A program made the position numbers and the translations under genes. The notes under the pieces are model-generated. The model had not been told where the DNA came from and did no database searches. It was given only the letters and a program-made list of their open reading frames with translations. A stretch of DNA of 6,059 nucleotides from NCBI GenBank assembly GCA_030668755.1, contig DAOVEW010000083.1:1-6059 (forward strand), in the 5' to 3' direction. This document shows positions 1 through 5,408 of this stretch, piece after piece; the stretch's first letter is position 1, and each line of letters begins with the position of its first letter. Source of the stretch: Bacillota bacterium (GTDB lineage: Bacteria > Armatimonadota > Hebobacteria > Hebobacterales > Hebobacteraceae).

Positions 1-669
1 GAAGTCCCGCGTCTGCTCCCCATCCCCGTAGATCGTAATGCCTTCCCCGCGGATGAGCCCATCCACGAACCTGGCGATGACCCCCGAGTACGGCGAAGCG
101 GCCTCCTGGCGCGCTCCGAAAACGTTGAAGTACCGCAGGACGACGGTCTCGATCCCATAGAGGCCGAAGAAAGCGCGGCAGTAGAGCTCGCCCACGTGTT
201 TGGCCACCGCATAGGGGGAGAGCGGCTGAGGCAGCATGTCCTCGCGGTGCGGCAGCTCCGAAGGGTTTCCGTAGGCGGACGCCGACCCTGCGTAGACGAA
301 TCTCCTACAGCCCGCTTCTCGCGCCGCGCAGAGGAGCTTCAGCGTGCCCAGGGCGTTGACCTGGTGACAGCCGACCGGATCCTCGTGCGACTCCGCTACC
401 GACACCCGCGCCGCGTGGTGCAGCACGTAATCCACCCCCTCGCATGCCCGGTCGCACGCGCCCCGATCCGCGATGTCCCCTTCGATCACCTCGACTGCGT
501 CACCCACCGGCGAGAGGTTCTCCCTTCGCCCGGTCGAGAAGTTGTCCAGCACGCGGACGCGGTGGCCGGCCCTCACCAAGGCCTCCACGAGATGGGAACC
601 GATGAACCCCGCCCCACCGGTGACCAGATACCGCGCCGAGGGCCACCCCCCGCCCGCGTTCTCCGTCAC
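1..669 (-). CDS. NAD-dependent NDP-sugar 4-epimerase (WbpP/GalE-like SDR family), 3' end cut by window
   Basis: Extended short-chain dehydrogenase that would interconvert the C4 hydroxyl of a UDP-sugar using bound NAD. The visible 223 residues show the Rossmann motif TGGAGFIG (17-24), acidic D42 after strand 2 as in NAD-binding members, HHAA (84-87), the GSASAYG segment (128-134; S129 aligns with the GalE catalytic serine) and YxxxK as Y153/K157. The stretch FGARQ..SPYSGVIARF (184-201) resembles the UDP-GlcNAc/GlcA 4-epimerase branch (WbpP type) more than classical GalE. Residues that set substrate width lie beyond the left edge, so the substrate is open. The chosen start is GTG at 669, whose GTGA overlaps the TGA of the uridylyltransferase gene. 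The GGAGG just upstream is only about 2 nt from the start, too close for normal initiation, so translational coupling is likely. It is the last visible gene of the operon. Confidence 0.93.
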   Translation of the reverse strand, partial: MTENAGGGWPSARYLVTGGAGFIGSHLVEALVRAGHRVRVLDNFSTGRRENLSPVGDAVEVIEGDIADRGACDRACEGVDYVLHHAARVSVAESHEDPVGCHQVNALGTLKLLCAAREAGCRRFVYAGSASAYGNPSELPHREDMLPQPLSPYAVAKHVGELYCRAFFGLYGIETVVLRYFNVFGARQEAASPYSGVIARFVDGLIRGEGITIYGDGEQTRDF

Positions 670-1568
670 CCCTCCGCTCTTCCCGGGCGAAGCCGCCGCC
701 GCAGCCAGGCCCGCAGTGCTGCGCCGTGCTCGGGGTCGGCCAGGGCCAGCTCCGCGAAGGCCTGGAAGTAGCTGGGGAAGTTACCGATGTCCAGTCGGTG
801 CTCGCCCTTCCGCAGTCGGACGCAGAGCACTTCGCGCTTGTCCTTCAGCAACACGCGCAGCGCGTCCGTGAGCCACAGCTCCCCTCCCACGCCCGGGTCT
901 GTTCGCCGTATCGCATCGAAGATCGCAGGCTCCAGCACATACCGACCCGCGGCGGCGAGATTGCTTGGCGCCTTGCTCGGCGACGGTTTCTCCACAATCC
1001 CCCGGATGGCGAAGACGCTGTCCACATCACCCTTCGGCGCGACGATGCCGTATCGGTTGACCGCGTCGCGGGGCACCTCCTCGACTGCGATCGTCGCCGC
1101 CGGACGGAGTCTCGCGTGAACCTCGATCATTCGCTTCAGCACCGGCTGGCGGGCGCGCGACACGAGTATCGAGTCCCCGAGCGCCACCACGAAGGGCTGT
1201 CCCGCGGCGAACGGTTCAGCAAGGGCGACCGCATCCGCCAGGCCCCGCGGCTGCGTCTGCCGCGCGTGGAAGAACTGGAGGTCCATCCAGGGCTGCCGCT
1301 CCTCTTCGTTCCATCCCGCGTCCCGGTCGAGGTGGTCCTCGAGCGCCCGCTTGCCGCGGCCGGAGATGAGCAGCACCTGCCGCAGCGCGGCCGCCGCCAG
1401 CTCCTCCATGACGTGCTGGATCGTCGGCTTGCGCCCGACCGGGAGCATCTCCTTGGGCTGCGACCGCGTCGCCGGAAGGAGCCGGGTCCCTCTTCCCGCG
1501 GCCGGCACGACCGCCTTCGTGATCGGCCCGCGGTCCTTCTCGCTCTTGTCCCGTGGTCGCTTGCGCAC
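666..1568 (-). CDS. galU: GalU-type UTP--sugar-1-phosphate uridylyltransferase
   Basis: Predicted to join UTP and a sugar 1-phosphate, classically glucose 1-phosphate, into a UDP-sugar plus pyrophosphate in the cytoplasm. The 300 residues match GalU in length. Visible motifs are AAGRGTRLLPATRSQPKEML (23-42, the nucleotide-binding loop with K39), RGLADAV (108-114), LGDSIL with D132 at the metal-binding aspartate position, VEKP (192-195) followed by APSNLAAAGRYVL, and LDIGN with D260. It differs from E. coli GalU in a shorter insert between residues 81 and 107, and in having GVGGELWLTDA where E. coli has GAGDEIQLTDA. The start is GTG at 1568, with GGGAG 9 nt upstream that begins within the stop codon of the kinase gene. 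Gaps are 13 bp to the kinase and a 4-bp overlap with the epimerase. Because it follows a glucuronokinase-like gene, glucuronate 1-phosphate is a plausible alternative substrate. The gene symbol denotes the family only. Confidence 0.92.
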   Translation of the reverse strand: MRKRPRDKSEKDRGPITKAVVPAAGRGTRLLPATRSQPKEMLPVGRKPTIQHVMEELAAAALRQVLLISGRGKRALEDHLDRDAGWNEEERQPWMDLQFFHARQTQPRGLADAVALAEPFAAGQPFVVALGDSILVSRARQPVLKRMIEVHARLRPAATIAVEEVPRDAVNRYGIVAPKGDVDSVFAIRGIVEKPSPSKAPSNLAAAGRYVLEPAIFDAIRRTDPGVGGELWLTDALRVLLKDKREVLCVRLRKGEHRLDIGNFPSYFQAFAELALADPEHGAALRAWLRRRLRPGRAEG

Positions 1569-1581
1569 CGGATACCGCTCC

Positions 1582-2592
1582 CTATTTCGTCCTGATCGTC
1601 AGGTAAGGATAGCCGGCTGCGCCGTAGGCGTCCCTGAGCGCGCGCTCTGTTTCTCCGTCATCTCCGAGCAATATGAGCGCGGCACCACTGGACCCCGGCA
1701 TCTTCGCCGGCAGCCCCAGCTTGCGTGCGATCTCCACCAGGGCCAGGTTGTGCGCACCCAGCGCATCATCCCCGTACAGCCTGCGCCGCAGGTCGAAGTT
1801 TCGGTTCATCAACCTGCCCAGGGCCTTCAGATCCCGTCGGGGCAGGGCCTTTCGCCCCGCTTCGGCACACCGGGCGATCTCGCGCATCGTCCGTACGACC
1901 GAGCGGTCGCCCTGCCCCCACCGGTAGCGCACCTGCCCGTGCACCTTTCCCGATTCCCAAGTCCCAAGCTGGTCATCCGTCAGGTAAGCCAGCCCGAACC
2001 GAGGCAGCCAGCCCGAGTTCAGCCGTGTGTGGCGGCCCCGCTTCGTCGAGAAGTCCATGTACGTAAGCCCCCCGGAGCTCTGCACCACCCGATCTTGGGG
2101 CCCGGCTGGAATGGAAAGCTCGGTGGTCTCCACGCTGAGGGCCAGCTCGGCCAGCTCCCGCGGGGACAGCGCCTTGGCGGGCATCCGGTGGAACTTGACG
2201 AGGGCCCGCAGCGCAGCAATAACCATCGCGCTTGACCCACCCAGGCCCGACTGACGCGGGATGTCCGTCTCGTACTGGAGCGTGAAGTTCGCCTTCCGGA
2301 GCCGCAGGCCGCGCTCTCGACAATAATCGGCGAACCGGCGGCAGGTGGCAAAGAGCAGCCGCTGCATCCCGTAGTAGCCGTGCCGCTGCACCGAGCTCAC
2401 GAGGTCCGACAGATCCGCGAACTCCGTGCGGTCGTGCTGCGGATGGAGCTGAAAGGTGAGCAGCGGGCTCTCCCAGAGCCGCACGTGGGCGGAGAAGTCC
2501 TCGATCAGAAACGAGAGGACCTTCCCGCCGCACATGTCGGACGGGTTGCCCAGCAGGCCGGCGCGAGCGTGTACGTGGGTGCGGATGATCAC
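1582..2592 (-). CDS. GHMP-family kinase, glucuronokinase-like (sugar/uronate 1-kinase)
   Basis: Predicted ATP-dependent small-molecule kinase. All three GHMP motifs are present in 336 residues: RAGLLGNPSD (10-19) followed by GGKV; the ATP loop PRQSGLGGSSA (112-122); and KMPGSSGA (297-304). D167 in AGPQDRVVQ is the expected catalytic base. As I remember plant glucuronokinase, the resemblance runs the whole length: GLLGNPSD, IPRQ(S/T)GL.GSSA, AG.QDRV.Q..GGL..MDF, SGKVH..VR.RW..GD, LM..NFD.RR...GD..LGA.N. This is much closer than to galactokinase, mevalonate kinase or heptose-7-phosphate kinase (HddA). The likely reaction is therefore phosphorylation of glucuronate or a related sugar at C1. The start is GTG at 2592: an in-frame TAA lies at 2614-2616 and AGGAG sits 8 nt upstream. 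It lies between two nucleotidyltransferase genes, which fits a product handed to one of them. The family call is firm; the substrate is inferred. Confidence 0.9.
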   Translation of the reverse strand: MIIRTHVHARAGLLGNPSDMCGGKVLSFLIEDFSAHVRLWESPLLTFQLHPQHDRTEFADLSDLVSSVQRHGYYGMQRLLFATCRRFADYCRERGLRLRKANFTLQYETDIPRQSGLGGSSAMVIAALRALVKFHRMPAKALSPRELAELALSVETTELSIPAGPQDRVVQSSGGLTYMDFSTKRGRHTRLNSGWLPRFGLAYLTDDQLGTWESGKVHGQVRYRWGQGDRSVVRTMREIARCAEAGRKALPRRDLKALGRLMNRNFDLRRRLYGDDALGAHNLALVEIARKLGLPAKMPGSSGAALILLGDDGETERALRDAYGAAGYPYLTIRTK

Positions 2593-2613
2593 AGTCCGCG
2601 CTCCTGTGTCATG

Positions 2614-3378
2614 TTACTTGTCCGCATCCGGCACGACGGGCCGGAGCCGCTCCTCGTCCCTGCGCCGCGCCTGGGCCACCGCCCGGTTCGCCTCGAACAA
2701 GCTGTCGAACGAGCCGCAGTCCAGCCACATTCCGTCGAGCTCGCTCCAGGTCATCAGCCTGTCCCGAATGTAGAAGTTGTTCACCGTCGTGATCTCCAGC
2801 TCACCCCGCGCCGAGGGCTCCGACTTCCTCACATAGTCGAACGCCCGTTGATCATAGATGTAGAACCCCGTCACCGCATAATCGCTCTTCGGGACCTCCG
2901 GCTTCTCCTCAATGGCAACGATGCGGGAGACGTCCTTCTCGTCGAACACGGCCACCCCGTACTCCCGCGGATCGGCCACTTTCTTCAGGAACAGGTGGGC
3001 TCCCTCTCTGAACTCCCGCGCCGCGGGACCCAGGTCAGCGTCCGTGAAGTTGTCGCCCAAGACAACCAGGATCGGCTGTCCCTCCGAGAAGTCCTCGGCG
3101 ATGCTCAGCGCTTCGGCGATTCCGCCCTCGCCCTCCTGGTAGCCGTACTCCAAGTGCTTAATCCCAAGGTGCTTCCCATTTCCCAGCACCCGCAGGAAAT
3201 CGCCCGCGTGCGGTCCGCCGGTCACCACGAGGATATTCTCCATGCCGGCCCTCAGCAAGTTGTCAATCGCGTAGTGCACCATGCAGCGATCGTACACGGG
3301 AAGGAGGTGCTTGTTCGTGGCCTTGGTCAGCGGATACAGCCGCGTCCCCAGGCCCCCGGCAAGGATGACGCCCTTCAT
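2614..3378 (-). CDS. Short RmlA-type sugar-1-phosphate nucleotidyltransferase (glucose-1-phosphate thymidylyltransferase-like)
   Basis: Predicted to activate a hexose 1-phosphate, probably glucose 1-phosphate, with dTTP (or another NTP) as the first step of a dTDP-sugar route. The 254 residues show GGLGTRLYPLT (8-18) with K23 of NKHLLPVYD, GGIAEAL (85-91), the metal-binding GDN (108-110), EEKP (157-160), VTGFYIYD (169-176) and a WLDCGSFDSL segment near the C-terminus. It is about 35-40 residues shorter than classical RmlA/RfbA, as in the short RmlA-like subgroup. I chose the ATG at 3378 because the family sequence begins there (MKGVILAGG) and GGAGGG lies about 5 nt upstream; the same frame is open further upstream to 3663 but that part has no family similarity and overlaps the divergent gene. 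First gene of the minus-strand operon. rmlB, rmlC and rmlD are not in the window, so the dTDP-rhamnose role is unproven. Confidence 0.91.
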   Translation of the reverse strand: MKGVILAGGLGTRLYPLTKATNKHLLPVYDRCMVHYAIDNLLRAGMENILVVTGGPHAGDFLRVLGNGKHLGIKHLEYGYQEGEGGIAEALSIAEDFSEGQPILVVLGDNFTDADLGPAAREFREGAHLFLKKVADPREYGVAVFDEKDVSRIVAIEEKPEVPKSDYAVTGFYIYDQRAFDYVRKSEPSARGELEITTVNNFYIRDRLMTWSELDGMWLDCGSFDSLFEANRAVAQARRRDEERLRPVVPDADK

Positions 3379-3478
3379 CGGTGCCCTCCGCAGTTCGCTG
3401 CCGCCTCGTCTCTCTAGGACTTCTGCGCAACGGCGTCGCAGTCCTCCCATCTGGCGCTTGCCGAGCAGGGAGCCCCCC
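3379..3478. promoter_or_regulatory. Divergent intergenic region between nucleotidyltransferase operon and glycosyltransferase
   Basis: This 100-bp gap separates two divergent starts, so it should hold both promoters. I could not find convincing -35/-10 pairs on either strand; the DNA is GC-rich throughout. Near its centre is an inverted repeat, AGGACT (3416-3421) and AGTCCT (3440-3445), with further internal pairing TGCG (3424-3427) / CGCA (3437-3440). It could be an operator shared by both genes or an mRNA leader hairpin. Ribosome binding sites are visible at both ends: GGAGGG before the ATG at 3378, and AGGGAG (3467-3472) before the ATG at 3479. Confidence 0.5.
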
Positions 3479-4399
3479 ATGCCAGGGCGAACTGACCACC
3501 GGCGCAGGAGCGCTCCAGTGGCACAGCCGCCCACCGCACAGCTCGACGTCTGCATTGTCTCCTGGCGCACGCGCGACTTGCTTCGCATCTGCCTCCAGTC
3601 GGTCGTCGGTCGCCCGGAAGTCGCGCAGATCGCCGTGGTTGACAACGCCTCCGGCGACGGCACCGTCGAGATGGTCGCAAGCCAGTTCCCGACCGTTCAA
3701 CTGATCGCCAACCGGCGCAACCTCGGCTTCGCGGTGGGGAACAACCAGGCTATCCGCGCGGGCAGCGCCCCGTTCGTGCTGCTTCTCAACCCCGACACCG
3801 AGCTACAGGACGGCGCTCTCGCCTCCCTGCTCAACACCTTCTCCGAGGAGCCCCGGTCGGGCGCGGTCGCGGCACAGCTCCTGTTCGCCGACGGGGCCAT
3901 TCAGCCGTCCTGTCGCAGCTTTCCCGAGCCCGCGCCCATCCTGTACGACGCTCTCGGGTTGGCGCGCATGTTCCCCAACAACGCCACATTCGGCCGCTAT
4001 CGCATGACCTACTGGGACTACAGCTCGCGCCGCGACGTAGATCAGCCTATGGCCTCCGCATTTGCTCTGCGGCGCTCGGCGCTGGACGAGGTCGGGCTCT
4101 TCGACGAGGACTTCCCCCTGTACTTCAACGACGTGGACCTCTGCTATCGGCTGCGCGAGACCGGCTGGCGGATCATCTACGAGCCCCGCGCGCAGGTGAT
4201 ACACTACCACGGCCAGAGCACCCGGCAGGTGCGGACCACCGCCGTCCTCGAATCCCACCGCAGCCTGGTTCGCTTCTACCGGAAGCACTACCGGGGCAGA
4301 ATCGGCTGGCTGGGCTACACCGCGGTCACCCTCGGCGCGCGGCTCACCATGTACCCCCGGGCCGCCTTCGCGCGGCTCGCACAGGCGATCAGCTCCTAG
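3479..4399 (+). CDS. Family 2 glycosyltransferase, rhamnosyltransferase (WbbL)-like
   Basis: Predicted cytoplasmic or membrane-associated GT-A fold enzyme that transfers a sugar from a nucleotide donor to a lipid-linked glycan. In 306 residues it shows the first strand DVCIVSW (23-29), VVDNASGDGT (53-62), NRRNLGFAVGNNQAIR (78-93), LLLNPDTEL (101-109, with NPD in the DxD position), and the late acidic motif YFNDVDLCYRLRETGW (215-230) followed by IYEPRAQVIHYHGQS (233-247). This NPD/DVDLCYRL pattern is that of the WbbL rhamnosyltransferase group. The start is ATG at 3479 with AGGGAG 6 nt upstream; upstream in-frame ATGs at 3281 and 3365 would overlap the divergent gene and add residues without family similarity. 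The C-terminal 60 residues are basic and partly amphipathic and could touch the membrane; I see no clear transmembrane helix. An RmlA-like gene divergent to it fits a dTDP-rhamnose donor, but this is inference. Confidence 0.92.
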   Translation: MPGRTDHRRRSAPVAQPPTAQLDVCIVSWRTRDLLRICLQSVVGRPEVAQIAVVDNASGDGTVEMVASQFPTVQLIANRRNLGFAVGNNQAIRAGSAPFVLLLNPDTELQDGALASLLNTFSEEPRSGAVAAQLLFADGAIQPSCRSFPEPAPILYDALGLARMFPNNATFGRYRMTYWDYSSRRDVDQPMASAFALRRSALDEVGLFDEDFPLYFNDVDLCYRLRETGWRIIYEPRAQVIHYHGQSTRQVRTTAVLESHRSLVRFYRKHYRGRIGWLGYTAVTLGARLTMYPRAAFARLAQAISS

Positions 4400-4437
4400 C
4401 CCCGATCTTCCCTGCGACCCTCGCCCGCTCGCCCTTG

Positions 4438-4460
4438 GTGAGTCCGTAGGCGCGACTCAC
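4438..4460. terminator. Perfect 7-bp hairpin, possible terminator of the convergent genes
   Basis: GTGAGTC (4438-4444) and GACTCAC (4454-4460) are perfect inverted arms around a 9-nt loop, starting 38 bp after the glycosyltransferase stop. No T-run follows on either strand, so it is not a textbook intrinsic terminator; it may slow or protect 3' ends. It lies within the methyltransferase-tail remnant, and the matching place in the intact tail has no such repeat. Confidence 0.35.
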
Positions 4461-4466
4461 TGGGAT

Positions 4467-4485
4467 GTCGATGTCTTCCATCGAC
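4467..4485. terminator. Second perfect 7-bp hairpin, 6 bp from the first
   Basis: GTCGATG (4467-4473) and CATCGAC (4479-4485) form a perfect stem with a 5-nt loop. With the hairpin just before it this makes a tandem stem-loop pair between the convergent glycosyltransferase and toxin genes. Again there is no T-tract, so the terminator call rests on position and structure only. Confidence 0.35.
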
Positions 4486-4552
4486 TCCCGCTGGCGACTC
4501 TGCTCATCTTCTTCCAGAGGTGACGACGCGAGCTCGGCCGCGTGCTCCCTGT

Positions 4553-4960
4553 TTATTCGCGTCGGAAGGAGGCGAGAAAGGCCATTGGCTCCAGAATGGC
4601 AATGTCCCGGAAGCGGGCCAGCTCGAGTAGATGATGATCCCCGGAAACAATCACCTCCGCCCCCGCGGCCACCCCACACTCCAGGAACTTGTTATCCTCT
4701 GGATCAGCCGCGACCTCATGGATGCGTTCAGCCGGAGTCACAAAGAGCACATTCTCACTTTCGTTCAGCAAGGCCAGGAATTCCCGGGCCTCCTGCTTCA
4801 CCTCCCCAAACCGTACTGACACCTCCAAATACTCCGCCACAATCTCGTCGGAAAGACAGAGTACGAACTGCCCGTCTCGCCATAGGTTCATCACTTCCCG
4901 GGGCCTCCCCCCGAAGAGGCTCGAAACCAGCACATTGGTGTCTATCACAACCTTACGCAT
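4553..4960 (-). CDS. PIN-domain toxin (COG1569/VapC-like putative ribonuclease)
   Basis: Predicted metal-dependent RNase toxin of a type II toxin-antitoxin pair. The 135 residues cover one complete PIN domain: VVIDTNVLVSSL (4-15) with D7, an acidic E43 in EIVAEYLEV (39-47), DPEDNKFLECGVAAGA (86-101) with D89, and IVSGDHHLL (104-112) with D108. These are the four acidic residues expected at the active site, so the enzyme looks intact. The order and spacing fit the family often named 'putative toxin-antitoxin system toxin component, PIN family'. The start is ATG at 4960, which overlaps the end of the antitoxin gene by 8 bp. I see no good ribosome binding site before it (the preceding bases are CCCCTTCCG), so it is probably translated by coupling to the antitoxin, which would keep toxin output tied to antitoxin. 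The RNA target cannot be told from the sequence. Confidence 0.9.
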   Translation of the reverse strand: MRKVVIDTNVLVSSLFGGRPREVMNLWRDGQFVLCLSDEIVAEYLEVSVRFGEVKQEAREFLALLNESENVLFVTPAERIHEVAADPEDNKFLECGVAAGAEVIVSGDHHLLELARFRDIAILEPMAFLASFRRE

Positions 4961-5297
4961 CGGAAGGGGCGCGCTTTGCCCCCTGGGCCTGGCGCACCTC
5001 CCGGATCAGACGAGCCACATCTTCGGCCCCGTAACCTGCCGTCTCCGCCCGCTGCCGCAGCCGCTCCCACAGCGCGTCGAAACGCTGTGCAAATGAGTCC
5101 TGCCCCCGCTTGCGCTTTTCTGTCCATGCTTTGATATCGTCAGCCAGAAAGCGCCACTCCCGGCCCACCTTGAACCCAGGGAGCTTTCCCTGCCGCGCAA
5201 AGTTCAATACCGTTACTCTGTGTAGTTTCAGGTAGGCCGCCACTTGCTCCACGTCCAGCAGCTCGGCCAATCCTCCTGGCTCTTTTCTCTCCACCAC
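4953..5297 (-). CDS. Excisionase-family HTH antitoxin
   Basis: Small DNA-binding protein (114 residues), likely the antitoxin and autorepressor of the PIN toxin pair. Residues 13-58 form a MerR/excisionase-type winged helix: LLDVEQVAAYLKLHRVTVLN (13-32) is the helix-turn-helix, GKLPGFKVGREWRF (37-50) the wing and LADDIKAW (51-58) the closing helix. The rest, 59-114, is charged and helical and is the expected toxin-binding tail. The start is taken as GTG at 5297, where GGAGG lies about 6 nt upstream; the next codon, 5294-5292, is also GTG, so initiation one codon later is possible. An extended -10 promoter lies just upstream. The gene overlaps the toxin start by 8 bp. Without a toxin neighbour it could be read as an excisionase, but no integrase is present here. 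Confidence 0.87.
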   Translation of the reverse strand: MVERKEPGGLAELLDVEQVAAYLKLHRVTVLNFARQGKLPGFKVGREWRFLADDIKAWTEKRKRGQDSFAQRFDALWERLRQRAETAGYGAEDVARLIREVRQAQGAKRAPSDA

Positions 5298-5317
5298 TTT
5301 TCCCTCCTCCCCTACTG

Positions 5318-5347
5318 CAATATTATACCATATCTAGCGAAATATTG
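5318..5347. promoter_or_regulatory. Candidate operator: CAATATT / AATATTG inverted repeat over the promoter
   Basis: CAATATT (5318-5324) and AATATTG (5341-5347) are perfect inverted arms whose centres are 23 bp apart, about two helical turns. One arm overlaps the -10 box and the other covers the usual -35 zone. This is the expected layout for autorepression by the HTH antitoxin. Since AATATT is itself a palindrome in an AT-rich patch, chance is a real alternative. Confidence 0.4.
5322..5330 (-). promoter_or_regulatory. Extended -10 promoter of the toxin-antitoxin operon
   Basis: On the minus strand the bases read TGGTATAAT, a perfect TATAAT (5327-5322) preceded by the TGn extension. No TTGACA-like -35 is found at 15-19 bp spacing, consistent with an extended -10 promoter that does not need one. 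Transcription would start near 5315, giving a leader of under 20 nt before the GTG at 5297. The spot is markedly AT-rich against its surroundings. Confidence 0.7.
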
Positions 5348-5408
5348 GAGCGCATTAGAGAGTTTTGAGCTGCGTAAGCCGTTAGAGCGAAACCGAACTC
5401 CCCAGCGA

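Larger units (their letters stand above)
4389..4544 (-). pseudogene. Orphan remnant of a DNA methyltransferase C-terminal tail
   Basis: A minus-strand frame of 51 codons ending in TGA at 4389-4391 matches the tail of the methyltransferase at 5409-6059: 24 of 45 aligned residues are identical by my hand count, including AELA.S.LEED, the R.RE pair and AYGL..GER.R. Nothing upstream in this frame resembles a methyltransferase, because the PIN toxin gene lies there in another frame, ending 8 bp away. There is no start codon with a ribosome binding site at its beginning. It is best read as the leftover 3' end of a second, diverged copy. Its last 11 bp overlap the convergent glycosyltransferase gene. 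An alternative is a very small independent helical protein, which seems less likely. Confidence 0.6.

Noticed and set aside
196..871. Two overlapping plus-strand open frames antisense to the epimerase
   Set aside because: Arginine/proline-rich translations without motifs; the minus strand encodes a clear Rossmann epimerase.
726..1595. Long plus-strand open frame (289 codons) antisense to the uridylyltransferase gene
   Set aside because: Shadow of a GC-rich gene: arginine/proline/histidine-rich, no family motif, and the opposite strand has complete GalU motifs.
2589..2612. Minicistron (ATG to TGA, peptide MTQERGL) just before the kinase start, its TGA sharing bases with the kinase GTG
   Set aside because: Only seven residues and no clear ribosome binding site of its own; the AGGAG inside it serves the kinase. 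Probably coincidence.
2380..3417. Long plus-strand open frame (345 codons) antisense to the kinase and nucleotidyltransferase genes
   Set aside because: No recognisable domain and it covers two clear minus-strand genes; explained by codon bias.
3379..3663. Upstream extension of the RmlA-like frame by 95 codons
   Set aside because: The extension overlaps the divergent glycosyltransferase start and has no family similarity; family sequence and ribosome binding site both place the start at 3378.
3803..4288. Minus-strand open frame of 161 codons inside the glycosyltransferase gene
   Set aside because: Antisense shadow with no motifs; the plus strand has all GT2 motifs.
5355..5387. Direct repeat TTAGAG at 5355-5360 and 5382-5387 between the methyltransferase and antitoxin genes
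   Set aside because: Six bases repeated once, 27 bp apart, is too little to call an operator or attachment site.
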